Shown: positions 35,277 to 44,331, counted from the stretch's first letter. The stretch is DNA of 61,807 bases from an uncultured Muribaculaceae bacterium (GCA_944321865.1 CALUMZ010000008.1:1-61807), one strand, 5' to 3'. Made by a program: numbers and translations. Notes: generated from the sequence alone by a model not told the origin.

Positions 35277-35573
35277 ATGGGACAAGCAACATTATCTATG
35301 AGGGTGGATGATACCCTGAAGAAGAAATTCGATATGATATGTGATGATTTCGGCTTCACAAGCACTGCTGCAATCACCGTGTTCATGAAAACAGTAGTGC
35401 GTGAGAGGCGTATTCCATTTGAGATCAAAGCATCCGGCATGGAGCAGATAAACAAAGATGCATGGGAGGCATTCCTTGAAATGAGGAAACAAGCCGCTGC
35501 TGCCGGAGTGCAGGATCTTACACTTGAAGAAATTAATGCTGAAATACAGAAGGCTCGCAATGAAGAAAGGTAA
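35277..35573 (+). CDS. RelB/DinJ-family antitoxin
   Basis: A 98-residue ribbon-helix-helix protein. The N-terminus (TLSMRVDDTLKKKFDMICDD followed by FGFTSTAAITVFMKTVVRER) is the DNA-binding arm typical of RelB/DinJ. The rest should wrap the toxin. It overlaps the PIN toxin gene by 14 nt. RelB antitoxins usually pair with RelE-type ribonucleases; here the partner is a PIN nuclease. It probably represses its own promoter at 35221. Confidence 0.87.
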   Translation: MGQATLSMRVDDTLKKKFDMICDDFGFTSTAAITVFMKTVVRERRIPFEIKASGMEQINKDAWEAFLEMRKQAAAAGVQDLTLEEINAEIQKARNEER

Positions 35574-35976
35574 AATTTTCGCCGTTATAGACACCAATGT
35601 CATTGTTTCGGCTCTCTTGTCGAGTAATCCTGAGTCCAATCCTCTTAAGATTGTCCGTGCAATCGTGCAAGAGCGTATTGTACCTTTGTACAATGACGAG
35701 ATTCTTGAAGAATACAGGTGCGTGTTGTCAAGACCAAAATTTCATTTGGATATTTCATTAATAGGGACAGTTATCAATGCCATCATTGTCGATGGATTAA
35801 GTATGAGCAGGATATCGGCAGCAGATATCGATTTTCCCGATCCGAAAGACATCGTATTCTATGAAGTTACACTTTCCTGTGAAAACGCGTATCTTGTTAC
35901 CGGTAATATCAGGCATTTCCCTGTAAAACCATTCGTTGTCACGCCGGCCGAAATGGTTCGCATATTAGAGGAATAG
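35560..35976 (+). CDS. PIN-domain toxin
   Basis: A 138-residue predicted RNase of the 'putative toxin component, PIN family' type. The N-terminus IFAVIDTNVIVSALL carries the first acidic residue (D11) and N13. A middle acidic residue is in YNDEILEEYRCVL, and the last ones are in DIDFPDPKDIVFYEVTLSC with AYLVTGNIRHF. I use ATG 35560 (MKKGKIFAVID), which overlaps the antitoxin stop, rather than the ATG 12 codons upstream. Confidence 0.85.
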   Translation: MKKGKIFAVIDTNVIVSALLSSNPESNPLKIVRAIVQERIVPLYNDEILEEYRCVLSRPKFHLDISLIGTVINAIIVDGLSMSRISAADIDFPDPKDIVFYEVTLSCENAYLVTGNIRHFPVKPFVVTPAEMVRILEE

Positions 35977-36198
35977 AATTTGTTTGCAAGGAGGGTTTTC
36001 TTTATCGGACAAATATAAAACTTGCTTGAAGATATAAAAACACCCAAAACGATTTTTGGCCTTGAAAAGAACGAGGTTGTTACTTGGAAGCAGCGCTCAT
36101 GCCGGTAGGATGGAGAGGGAGTTGAAAATTGTAAGTTTTGTGTAATGCGGTGAAGATGTGTTGGTTGTGATTAATTTTTAAAGATTTAGGGATTAAAT

Positions 36199-36229
36199 TT
36201 TGCTGTGAAATTTAAAAATTGTAACTTTG
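36199..36229 (+). promoter_or_regulatory. Promoter of the lysO leader
   Basis: TTTG (36199-36202), 19 nt, TAACTTTG (36222-36229). It predicts transcription from about 36236, leaving a leader of about 280 nt before the first ATG. I see nothing recognisable in 35977-36198. Confidence 0.65.
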
Positions 36230-36235
36230 CGCCGC

Positions 36236-36517
36236 AAAAACGAGAATGAGCAATGAAAAATCATAGGATAGACAGGTCGCGAAAGACGGTAGGTGATGTG
36301 CATTCATCGCTTTACCGCATAGCTCGTGTACACTGGTATAGTGGTTTTTTGCAATGCCGGTGTGCATGAGTTGCCCTCTAATTTTTGAAAAAACCGCGCA
36401 GGAGATGCGCAGCCCGGGGGGCGGTAAAAGAAAGTAGTGTGAATTCATATTGAACGTATAAAAACAAAAAAAACAGTTTATAATTCCTGATTATAAACCA
36501 TATCGGTTTGTATAGTT
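36236..36517 (+). ncRNA. Structured 5' leader (candidate cis-regulatory RNA)
   Basis: At least three strong stems: CGGTA..TGATG / CATCG..TACCG (36287-36317); a 15-bp stem with G-U pairs, 36322-36336 with 36357-36371; and GCGCA / TGCGC inside ACCG / CGGT (36393-36425). A perfect 8-bp hairpin (36476-36498) lies just before the start codon. I cannot match it to the lysine, TPP, cobalamin, FMN or SAM riboswitch cores. It may be a new regulatory leader or an independent small RNA. Confidence 0.5.
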
Positions 36518-36808
36518 ATGCTTATTTTAGTGTTGATTCTTGTCGGAATGTCGGCAGGTTATCTGCTGCGCCGCATTGAGATATTGAAGAATGTGAACAA
36601 GTCAATAACGCTCACCATCTGCACGATGCTTTTCCTGTTGGGGATATGCGTCGGCAGCAACCGCGACCTGTTAGGCAACTTTGGCAATTACGGGTGGCAG
36701 GCATTGCTGATATGCTGTGCCGGGCTTGCCGGCAGCATATTGTGTACGCTTGCGGTTAATGCGTTGTTTTTCAGGGAACAAGGAAAGGAGGGCGAGAGCC
36801 ATGAGTAA
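36518..36808 (+). CDS. LysO-type exporter, N-terminal part
   Basis: A 96-residue membrane protein with three hydrophobic helices (MLILVLILVGMSAGYLLRRI; LTICTMLFLLGICVGS; ALLICCAGLAGSILCTLAV). It matches the first domain of LysO/YbjE (DUF340), the lysine exporter of E. coli, which is one chain of about 300 residues. Here the second part is a separate overlapping gene (8-nt overlap). The split form occurs in Bacteroidales, so I do not read it as a frameshift. Confidence 0.8.
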   Translation: MLILVLILVGMSAGYLLRRIEILKNVNKSITLTICTMLFLLGICVGSNRDLLGNFGNYGWQALLICCAGLAGSILCTLAVNALFFREQGKEGESHE

Positions 36809-37430
36809 TTTACTTGTTCCCGGTATGTTTGCCGCCGGTTGCGTGGCGGGAATGTTGCTCGACAGCATGGGTGTGCAACTTGCGTCGGTACACGACGTGT
36901 CGGTGTATATACTGTATGCGCTTATGTTGCAAGTCGGGTTCAGCATAGGGTGCAGCGACAATTTCGTGAAGGTGTTGCGCGCCATGCGCCCGAAGTATCT
37001 GCTTATACCTGTCGCCACGGTTACAGGCACGTTGCTGTTTTCGGCTGCGGTGAGCTTTTTGCTTAGCCGGTGGAGCGTTGCCGATTGTCTTGCCGTGGGG
37101 AGCGGCATGGGCTATTATTCGCTGTCGTCGATATTGATAGTGCAACTTAAAACTCCGTCGATGGGTGTGCAGCTTGCCACCGAACTTGGCACGATAGCCT
37201 TGCTTGCCAATATATTCCGCGAGTTGTTTGCCCTTATAGGCGCGCCGTTGTTCAGGCGGTACTTTGGTAAGTTGGCTCCTATTTCGGTAGCCGGGGTGAC
37301 GTCGGTTGATGTGGCGTTGCCGTCGATAATGCGTGTGTCGGGCAGCGAGATGGTTCCGATAGCAATATTTCACGGCTTGTTAATCGATGTGAGTGTGCCG
37401 TTTTTCATCTCATTCTTTTGCGGGCTGTAA
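36801..37430 (+). CDS. LysO-type exporter, C-terminal part
   Basis: A 209-residue membrane protein with about six helices. It has the LysO family signature GSGMGYYSLSSILI and a following LATELGTIALLANIFRELFA segment. Together with 36518-36808 it should form the exporter for lysine or a related amino acid. It starts at ATG 36801 inside the end of the first gene. A family A repeat lies behind it. The stringency of substrate assignment is low. Confidence 0.83.
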   Translation: MSNLLVPGMFAAGCVAGMLLDSMGVQLASVHDVSVYILYALMLQVGFSIGCSDNFVKVLRAMRPKYLLIPVATVTGTLLFSAAVSFLLSRWSVADCLAVGSGMGYYSLSSILIVQLKTPSMGVQLATELGTIALLANIFRELFALIGAPLFRRYFGKLAPISVAGVTSVDVALPSIMRVSGSEMVPIAIFHGLLIDVSVPFFISFFCGL

Positions 37431-37476
37431 CCGTCGTGTGGGGTGGAAGGAGGTGCCGCATCACCGCAGCATATGG

Positions 37477-37841
37477 TAATGGCTGCAAAAGAAAGTCAGG
37501 TATGCAGTGAATCCTTTTGTGTACCACAAGGACAGCCTCGGAGAGGCTGCACTCGGCTTAACCGTAGCGTGGAGTGAGCGAGAGCGAACGTAACCTGCGG
37601 ACAGTGACACAGACATATATGCTAAGCGGCTTCGGAGATGCCGAACTTAAACTGTTACATTAGTTCGGCATCTCCGAAGCCGTATTTCAAGGGTGAACCG
37701 GGTACCGCAGGTTTCGTTCGCTCTCGCTCACTCCACGCAGTGTTAAGCAAAGTATTGCCTCTCCGAGGCAACAAACCACCCATATTCAGTTATAAATTGT
37801 AAGCAGGATTTGCCGTACTTGTTATTTTGATACACCCTTTA
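37477..37841 (-). repeat. Family A hairpin element, copy 1
   Basis: A copy in reverse orientation of the element at 61358-61807. It has the inner hairpin CGGCTTCGGAGATGCCGAAC / GTTCGGCATCTCCGAAGCCG (37627-37682). Flanking inverted arms contain ACCGTAGCGTGGAGTGAGCG and its complement, and an outer pair carries CCTCGGAGAGGC. It ends in TTATTTTGATACACCC (37822-37837). A further end-like motif TTATTTTGATGCACCC follows at 37878. It fills the space 37431-37924. Confidence 0.75.
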
Positions 37842-37924
37842 CAATTTTGATAAGTTGTTGACATTTAATGTGTTATGTTATTTTGATGCACCCACCACGA
37901 GAGCCCCGGATTATGTCTTTTTGT

Positions 37925-40003
37925 CTAAAGGCTGTGTTGATGGGTGGTGTGCCGCATTGTGGTATCTCCTTTTGCGGGACGGTCAAGGTTCATGCCGCTG
38001 AAATCAAAGTTGTGGGGAATCATGATGGAGACCGTGTAGATGGCCGAAGTCCCGTCGGGGGCAGTGTGTTGATGTATGTTCAGGTCGATTTTTTGCTCGT
38101 TGCGTTCGTTGAGCAGGTTGATGGTCTGCATCACCACTTTCATTCCTGTGCCGGTATTGCTCGATGCATCGGCACGCGTGTTGGGGTTCCCTTCGTTTTC
38201 GATTGATATTTTTGTGAATCCGTTATGGTTTGAGACTGCGATGTCGAGGTATTTTTTGCCCTCATATCCGCGCAGGCCGTGCTTTACTGCATTTTCAACG
38301 AAGATTTGAACCATCATTGAAGGAATGATGATGCTGTCGGTGTCGATATCCGGGTCGATGTGCTTGGAGTATGTAAAAGAACTACCCAATGCCGGCGACT
38401 CGGCCGTGATGTATGTGTCTACGAAATTCAGTTCTTCGGACAAAGATACCGTATAGCGGTCACACAGTTGCAAGTTGGCGCGGAGCAATTGCACGAGGTT
38501 TTCTATGCCGGGATTGCTCCCCTTCAGTTCCCGGTTTAGTATGTTGAAAACGAAATGTGGCGATATGCGGTTGCGTATGTTGGCCAGCCGCATTGCATAT
38601 AGAGAGTCACGCAATTTAATTTCGTTCATTGTTCTGAGTCGGCGGCGGTGTCCTGTGTAAAGAATCAAAGCCGTTATTATGAGCAATGCGGCGAATGCGA
38701 TGACGAAGATTTGCGCTTCGAGAGTGCGCACCTCGTTTTCTTTTTCGGAAATGACGAGTCGTTGTTGCATTATTGTCGTGTCTTGCCTGTATCGTAATTC
38801 TATTTCGGCAATCTGGTTGCGTGTGCGGTCGTTGTTGATGAGGTTGTCGTAATGGTTGGCCCGCCATAAGAACTTGTAAGCATCGGCATAGTTGTGCATT
38901 TGGGCATACAGGCGTTGCAACCTTGAATAGTGCAGGGCCATTTCACGCGGACCTATCAGTGTGGTGTCACCGGCTTCGGCAAAATATCGGTTGGCAGTGC
39001 GAATGTCGTTCCCGTTCAATGCAATATCGCCGGCAAGGCTGTATATATAAAAACGCATTACGGCATCGTTGGGCAGTTTCTTCAGCCACATCAGGGCCTT
39101 GTCGAGATGCGCTTGTGCTTTTTCAATATCTCCTTTCAACATGTTGACTTCACACAAATTGGTTTCGGCTATGCATCTTGCCGACGGATGCTGCAATTCA
39201 GCTGCGTATTTTGCCGCAAGTTTGAATTGGTCGAGTGCTTCGTCGTATTTGCGCGCATAATAGAGTTCGTTCCCGTAGGAATTGTGGTAAAAGAATTTAT
39301 CATACACCATCACGCTGTCGAGCATCGGGCTTGCAAGGTTAAAGAATCGTTCGGCTTCGTCGTAGCTTCCTATTTCGGCGTATGTTTGCCCCAGCCCGGT
39401 GTAGATGTTGAAAATGTTTTCATTGGAGCCTATGGAATCGAGTACCCGTAGTGCTTGTCGGTAGTAATGGCTGGCGCGTGCCGGGTCGCCGGTGTATCGG
39501 TATGCGTCGGCGAGGTTGATGCAGATATTTGCGAGGCGCGATTTGTATTTTTCGTTTCGGGCAATGTCGTATGCTCTCTTGTAGCAATTGCGGGCCGAGT
39601 CGCGCAATCCGAGGTTCAAAGCCACATAATTCCCATAGTAATTCCAATACAGCATTTCCAATTCCTTGTCGCCATTGCTGCGGCAATATTCCAGTATTCC
39701 GGCATATTTTGCCAAGCCCTCGTCGGAGTTTCCGTTATTGCACAGCACATCGGCTCGCAGCATCTCAAGTTTGTAATAATTGGTGCTGTCGGTTACTTCG
39801 TTTTGCAGGCTGTCGATTGCCGATAATACATATTGGGGATTGGTGAAAATGGAATCGTGCATTTGGTGAAACATGTCGTCGATGCGTTTGTTTTCGGTCG
39901 GCATGTTGTCGTTGAGCCCGTTGCCGGTACAACCCGGTAATATCAAGGAAGGCAAAAGAAGCAACAAGACTGCATATATCGCAGTGGAACTGTATCGGAA
40001 CAT
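37925..40003 (-). CDS. TPR sensor histidine kinase, LytS/YehU type
   Basis: A 692-residue membrane kinase. The signal sequence has a lipobox-like LILPGC (Cys25). TPR-like repeats fill about 55-420 (e.g. YIARNEKYKSRLANICINLA region), one transmembrane helix is at about 430-450 (FVIAFAALLIITALILYTG), then a His_kinase domain with ISPHFVFNILN (H near 483) and an N-box PSMMVQIFVENAVKHGL. Such kinases normally precede a LytTR response-regulator gene. Here the gene ends next to a family A repeat and no response regulator is present, so the partner may be lost or elsewhere. The last residues (MRHTTHQHSL) look non-conserved. Confidence 0.88.
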   Translation of the reverse strand: MFRYSSTAIYAVLLLLLPSLILPGCTGNGLNDNMPTENKRIDDMFHQMHDSIFTNPQYVLSAIDSLQNEVTDSTNYYKLEMLRADVLCNNGNSDEGLAKYAGILEYCRSNGDKELEMLYWNYYGNYVALNLGLRDSARNCYKRAYDIARNEKYKSRLANICINLADAYRYTGDPARASHYYRQALRVLDSIGSNENIFNIYTGLGQTYAEIGSYDEAERFFNLASPMLDSVMVYDKFFYHNSYGNELYYARKYDEALDQFKLAAKYAAELQHPSARCIAETNLCEVNMLKGDIEKAQAHLDKALMWLKKLPNDAVMRFYIYSLAGDIALNGNDIRTANRYFAEAGDTTLIGPREMALHYSRLQRLYAQMHNYADAYKFLWRANHYDNLINNDRTRNQIAEIELRYRQDTTIMQQRLVISEKENEVRTLEAQIFVIAFAALLIITALILYTGHRRRLRTMNEIKLRDSLYAMRLANIRNRISPHFVFNILNRELKGSNPGIENLVQLLRANLQLCDRYTVSLSEELNFVDTYITAESPALGSSFTYSKHIDPDIDTDSIIIPSMMVQIFVENAVKHGLRGYEGKKYLDIAVSNHNGFTKISIENEGNPNTRADASSNTGTGMKVVMQTINLLNERNEQKIDLNIHQHTAPDGTSAIYTVSIMIPHNFDFSGMNLDRPAKGDTTMRHTTHQHSL

Positions 40004-40140
40004 AAATACGTGTAGTAAAATGAAAAAACGTATGCAAAATTAATTTTTTGTACCCATATTGGCAAGAACTTCGGTAGGGGTGTCGATGAGAAAATTTCTC
40101 TCTCACATTCCGAAAAAGTAGTTATGATACCGCTTCCCCG

Positions 40141-40178
40141 GGCATGGCGACATAAAATTTAATGACCGATTTGGGTTA
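40141..40178. repeat. Family B palindromic repeat, half copy
   Basis: GCGACATAAAATTTAATGAC and CGATTTGGGTT match the right half of the full elements at 50006 and 52505. The left half is absent. Apart from the promoter box at 40258 I see nothing else in 40004-40295. Confidence 0.6.
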
Positions 40179-40257
40179 AACCCCAGTAGCGTGCTATGTT
40201 CAAGTATAGAATAGTCAAAAACTGCAATAATAATTTCATTAAGCCATGCTATTGCAT

Positions 40258-40265
40258 TATATTTG
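40258..40265 (+). promoter_or_regulatory. -7 promoter box for glsA
   Basis: TATATTTG, a match to TAnnTTTG, 30 nt before the glsA ATG. The -33 is only TTTC at 20 nt. Confidence 0.5.
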
Positions 40266-40295
40266 CATGAGATTTCCCGAATATGCCTAACGTAG

Positions 40296-41132
40296 ATGAG
40301 TGAAACGCTAAGAATAGATGTATCGAAGGTTTTGCAGGCTAAAATGCCCAAGAAATATCGTTACGTTCCTCGATTTGTGATAAAATGGATTGAACGAATC
40401 ATCCATCAAGACGAGCTTAACTACCTGCTTCTTAAGAATAAAGATAAGGAAGGGGTTGACTTTGCCGATGCTGTTTTAAAAGACCTTGAAATTGAGACAG
40501 CATTGGTGGGAGAGGAGAATCTGCCGGCTCCGGATACCGCGGGCAGGTACATATTTGTTTCAAATCATCCGCTTGGCGGGCTTGATGGCATGGCGTTGAT
40601 AGCCATGCTGGGGCATCGCTATGGAGGAATCAAGTTCATTGTCAATGATATGCTTATGCAGGTGACACCGTTGCGCAGTGTTTTCCTGCCTGCCAACAAG
40701 GTGGGGCGCCAGTCGCACGAGGTGGCACGCGACATCAATGAAGCAATGGCCGGAGCAGGGCAGGTGGCAACCTTCCCGGCCGGGCTGTGCTCGCGCCGCA
40801 GTGCCGACGGAACGGTGAGCGACCTTGCATGGACGAAGGGCTTCATAAGCAAAAGCGTGGAATACCGGCGCGACGTGGTGCCTATATATTTCGACGGACT
40901 TAATTCCAACTTTTTTTACCGTATGGCGAGATTGCGCGAGCGGATAGGCATAAAGTTGAATATTGAGATGGTGCTGTTGCCGGGAGAGGTGTTTAAGAAC
41001 CGCGGGCAACGGTTTACGATACATGTCGGCAAACCCATCAAGTGGGAAACCTTTACCGGAGGGCGGTCGCCCAAGAGCATGGCTCAAGAGGTGAAGCAAA
41101 TAGTTTATAACCTTAAGACAAATAAAGTATAG
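40296..41132 (+). CDS. glsA: Lyso-glycine/ornithine lipid O-acyltransferase (GlsA-like)
   Basis: A 278-residue PlsC-fold acyltransferase with the active-site segment NHPLGGLDG (H91, D97), FLPANKVGR and TFPAGLCSRR. In Bacteroides thetaiotaomicron GlsA adds the second acyl chain to monoacyl glycine lipid, and GlsB makes that precursor. The next gene is GlsB-like, which supports the assignment. OlsA-type activity on ornithine lipid is the alternative. It may start the transcript glsA-glsB-wzi-like. Confidence 0.78.
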   Translation: MSETLRIDVSKVLQAKMPKKYRYVPRFVIKWIERIIHQDELNYLLLKNKDKEGVDFADAVLKDLEIETALVGEENLPAPDTAGRYIFVSNHPLGGLDGMALIAMLGHRYGGIKFIVNDMLMQVTPLRSVFLPANKVGRQSHEVARDINEAMAGAGQVATFPAGLCSRRSADGTVSDLAWTKGFISKSVEYRRDVVPIYFDGLNSNFFYRMARLRERIGIKLNIEMVLLPGEVFKNRGQRFTIHVGKPIKWETFTGGRSPKSMAQEVKQIVYNLKTNKV

Positions 41133-41142
41133 GCAAAGTATT

Positions 41143-42099
41143 ATGGAACCTATTATCGACCCCATAGAGCCGGAACTGATAGCGGCAGAACTTACGCAAG
41201 ACAGATTTTTACGCCACACCAACAAGGGCAAGAATGAAATATACGTTGTGGATGCCCACACATCGCCTAACGTGATGAAGGAGATAGGACGCTTGCGCGA
41301 GTGGGCATTCCGCACTGCCGGCGGCGGTTCGGGCAAAGCGTGCGACATCGACGAGTTTGATACCATGCCGCGCCCATGCCGGCAACTTATCGTCTGGAAT
41401 CCCGAGGAACGGGAAATCGTGGGGGGATACAGGTTTATTTTCGGCGAAGACATAGAGGTGAAGGGCAACGTGCCTAATATTGCCACATCTCACATGTTTA
41501 AATTTTCCGAGCGGTTCATCCGCGAATATCTGCCTGTGACGATGGAGCTCGGCCGGTCGTTTGTATCGCTTAAGTATCAATCCACGAAGGCCGGAAACAA
41601 GGCAATATATTCACTCGACAATTTGTGGGACGGGCTTGGTGCATTGACTGTTTTGCACCCGACCACTAAATATTTGTTTGGGAAAGTGACGATGTATCCC
41701 AATTATTCGCGTGAATGCCGCGATATGTTGCTGTATTTCTTGCACAACTATTTTCCCGATCCCGACATGCTCGTGCGTCCCATAGTGCCGCTCGAGATAA
41801 ATGTCGACATCGACAAGATGAAGCAAGTGGTAACAGGCGAAAGCTTCAAAAGCGATTATACACGTGTCAACAAGTATGTGCGTGAGCATGGGTATAATAT
41901 TCCGCCATTGGTAAATGCCTATATCAGCCTGTCGCCAACGATGCGCATGTTCGGAACTGCCATAAATCATGAATTTGGAGAAGTGGAGGAGAGCGGCATA
42001 TTCTTCTCGATAGCGGAAATCACCGAAGAGAAGAAGAGCCGGCATATCGATACGTTTAACAGCCGCGAAGCTGCATCTTGCCGCATCAGTTGCAAGTAA
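41143..42099 (+). CDS. glsB: Glycine/ornithine N-acyltransferase (GlsB-like)
   Basis: A 318-residue OlsB/hemolysin-type N-acyltransferase of the GNAT superfamily. Recognisable parts are EIGRLREWAFRTAGGGSGK, DEFDTMPRPCRQLIVW, GGYRFIFGED and VTMELGRSFVSLKYQ. It attaches a 3-hydroxyacyl chain to the amino group of glycine (or ornithine). It lies 10 nt downstream of glsA. These zwitterionic lipids are abundant in Bacteroidetes membranes. Confidence 0.82.
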   Translation: MEPIIDPIEPELIAAELTQDRFLRHTNKGKNEIYVVDAHTSPNVMKEIGRLREWAFRTAGGGSGKACDIDEFDTMPRPCRQLIVWNPEEREIVGGYRFIFGEDIEVKGNVPNIATSHMFKFSERFIREYLPVTMELGRSFVSLKYQSTKAGNKAIYSLDNLWDGLGALTVLHPTTKYLFGKVTMYPNYSRECRDMLLYFLHNYFPDPDMLVRPIVPLEINVDIDKMKQVVTGESFKSDYTRVNKYVREHGYNIPPLVNAYISLSPTMRMFGTAINHEFGEVEESGIFFSIAEITEEKKSRHIDTFNSREAASCRISCK

Positions 42100-42138
42100 T
42101 GCCTGCACCACGCACACACCGTTATATATAACAGAATT

Positions 42139-43698
42139 ATGTCGATAATGAAAAAATTGTGTGGCTGCCGGTATGGCTTGAGACGGGTAGCCGCCGCGGT
42201 TGCGGCTGTTGTTGCCGGGACGCTTGGCGCATGGTCGCAATATGAACTCGATTACCGTGTTTCGTTTACCGGCAATGCCGGCAGTGGGGATTTTGCCCCT
42301 TATTACATGATGTCGAATGTTCACGGGGTACTCACGCAGCCATATTCGGCCATGCTGAGGGCTTCGGTGGAACGGGAAATGGATACCTCAAGCCGTTTCA
42401 GTTATGGTTTCGGGATAGATGTAGTGGGCGGATATTCGTCAAAGACTACCTACCGGCGTTATAACCTGCCGACGGGGGAGTGGTTGCCCAACGAGCAGGG
42501 CCCCGCGCCGGTGTGGTTGCAACAGCTGTATGGCGAGGTGAAATATCGGTGCTTGTTTATTTCACTTGGAATGAAAGAGCGGGGATCGGTGTTTGTCAAT
42601 GATGAGTTGAGTAGCGGCGACATGACGTATTCGGCCAACGCACGCCCTATTCCCGGTGTGCGCATGGGCTTTGTCGACTTCCAAGACATTCCGTTCACCA
42701 AGGGGTGGGTGCAGATACGCGGCGAACTCAGTTACGGCATGAGCATGTCGTCCGATTGGCTTGAGAACCATTATAATTATTACAGTGGCAAGATAACCAC
42801 CGACGAGTGGTATTGCTATAAATACCTGCATTTCCGCACCGATCCCGACAAGCCGTTTTCGTTCCTCGTCGGTATGCAGTCAACATGTCAGTTTGGCGGA
42901 AAGTACCATATTTATTTTGGTGGCAGTGAAGCCGTCGACCGTCATAAGGACATGACGCCTTCGGCAGGGTCGTTCTTTAAGGCGATAATACCAATGGTGG
43001 GTAATTCCAATTATTACGAAGGCAACCACCTTGGCACGTGGGACGTGATGGGACGGTATCGCTTCCGCGATGGGCGGGAATTGAAAGTCTATTACCAGTC
43101 GCCGTGGGAAGACGGGTCGGGAATTGGCAAGCTGAACGGTTTCGACGGCATGTATGGCATCGAGTTTTGCAACAACCGGCATGGCATCGTCGAGGGGGCA
43201 GTCATTGAATATATCGACCTTACCAACCAGAGTGGGCCGTTGCACTGGGCTCCGGGGCAGTTTGACCTTGGGTATTTGATTCCCAATGAGGCAACCGGAG
43301 GCGATGATTATTACAATAATACCGATTATAACGGGTATCAGCTATACGGGCAGTCGATAGGGTCTCCATTCATGAAGTCACCGATTTACAACACCGATGG
43401 CTACATGCAATTTACCGATAACCGCATTCGCGGTTTCCACATAGGGGTGATGGGGCATCTGTCCGACAGTTTCGGTTATAGGTTGATGGCTTCGTACCGC
43501 AAGTCGTGGGGAACATCGCTTGCTCCGTCGCTCGAGAAGACTCATGCCACATCATTTTCGATTGAGGGCCGGTATGACGTAAAGTGTGTGCCCGGACTGT
43601 CGGTAAAGGCACAGTTGGCGCTTGACCGCGGCACGTTGCTCGGCGACAATTTCGGCGGACTGGTGACTGTGAGCTACGATGGATTGTTGAAACTGTAA
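42139..43698 (+). CDS. Wzi-like capsule assembly outer-membrane protein
   Basis: A 519-residue protein with an N-terminal signal region (RRVAAAVAAVVAGTLGAWSQ) and alternating beta-strand sequence. It matches the 'capsule assembly Wzi family' of Bacteroidetes (SGDFAPYYMMSNVHGVL, SLGMKERGSVFVNDELSSGD). In E. coli Wzi is an 18-strand barrel lectin that holds capsule at the surface. It is 39 nt behind glsB and away from the capsule operon, so it may serve any capsule of the cell. Confidence 0.83.
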   Translation: MSIMKKLCGCRYGLRRVAAAVAAVVAGTLGAWSQYELDYRVSFTGNAGSGDFAPYYMMSNVHGVLTQPYSAMLRASVEREMDTSSRFSYGFGIDVVGGYSSKTTYRRYNLPTGEWLPNEQGPAPVWLQQLYGEVKYRCLFISLGMKERGSVFVNDELSSGDMTYSANARPIPGVRMGFVDFQDIPFTKGWVQIRGELSYGMSMSSDWLENHYNYYSGKITTDEWYCYKYLHFRTDPDKPFSFLVGMQSTCQFGGKYHIYFGGSEAVDRHKDMTPSAGSFFKAIIPMVGNSNYYEGNHLGTWDVMGRYRFRDGRELKVYYQSPWEDGSGIGKLNGFDGMYGIEFCNNRHGIVEGAVIEYIDLTNQSGPLHWAPGQFDLGYLIPNEATGGDDYYNNTDYNGYQLYGQSIGSPFMKSPIYNTDGYMQFTDNRIRGFHIGVMGHLSDSFGYRLMASYRKSWGTSLAPSLEKTHATSFSIEGRYDVKCVPGLSVKAQLALDRGTLLGDNFGGLVTVSYDGLLKL

Positions 43699-43714
43699 CA
43701 TGGGGGCGATTGCA

Positions 43715-44191
43715 ATGAAGAAGATATTGTTAAGGGGATTTGTGGTATTATTGATGTTTTGCGGCATATCGTCGTGCACGCAAAACGACGGCAACATAGG
43801 TGAATGGTTCGGACATTGGAAGCTGAATACTATTTCGGTCAACGGTGCCGTCGACGATGAATATGGTGGGAATATATTCTTCTCGTTCCAAAGCAAGACA
43901 TTCTGCCAAACGATGATGTATGCCGACCATGGGGCAGAACACCGTTTTGCCAATTGGGACAACCAAGACACATATTTCATAATTACTTTCCCGTTTGAAA
44001 CCGACGATGCCGGCAATCCGTTATATGACGAGAATGGGGACTTGGTGTGCCTGTATGAGCCTTTGGAGATAACCCGCATGTCGATGGGCGAAAATGTCGT
44101 GGCGGTGGATTACTTGAACGGCAACAGCCTGCAATTGTCAATGACCGATGCCGCCGGTGACAAGGTCGTATACAATCTCGAAAAATGGTGA
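43715..44191 (+). CDS. Lipocalin-like lipoprotein
   Basis: A 158-residue exported lipoprotein: MKKILLRGFVVLLMFCGISS then the lipid-modified Cys. The mature part (GEWFGHWKLNTISVNG) resembles Bacteroidetes lipocalin-like small proteins. ATG 43715 gives a clean signal peptide; the upstream ATG at 43700 adds five residues. It starts 16 nt after the wzi-like gene, so the two are probably cotranscribed. Ligand unknown. Confidence 0.7.
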   Translation: MKKILLRGFVVLLMFCGISSCTQNDGNIGEWFGHWKLNTISVNGAVDDEYGGNIFFSFQSKTFCQTMMYADHGAEHRFANWDNQDTYFIITFPFETDDAGNPLYDENGDLVCLYEPLEITRMSMGENVVAVDYLNGNSLQLSMTDAAGDKVVYNLEKW

Positions 44192-44236
44192 CGCGCCGTA
44201 TATATGTCGCTGCCCTTTATTATTATTTTGGGGTGA

Positions 44237-44331
44237 GTAGAGACGCGATTCATCGCGTCTGATGTGCGGCTATGATAATAAGTCGATTCCCATGGGGATG
44301 CGGTTTCAGACGCGATGAATCGCGTCTCTAC
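44237..44331. repeat. 26-bp perfect inverted pair GTAGAGACGCGATTCATCGC
   Basis: 44237-44262 and 44306-44331 are exact reverse complements, separated by 43 bp. Each arm is itself palindromic (GACGCGATTCATCGCGTC). A related single copy is at 355-382. The pair adjoins a family A element. Confidence 0.7.

Noticed and set aside
36236..36517. Lysine riboswitch call for the lysO leader
   Set aside because: The conserved L-box core elements are not visible; stems differ, so I left it as an unassigned leader.
36518..37430. Frameshift in lysO
   Set aside because: The two parts overlap by 8 nt with a proper start for the second; split LysO proteins are known in this group.
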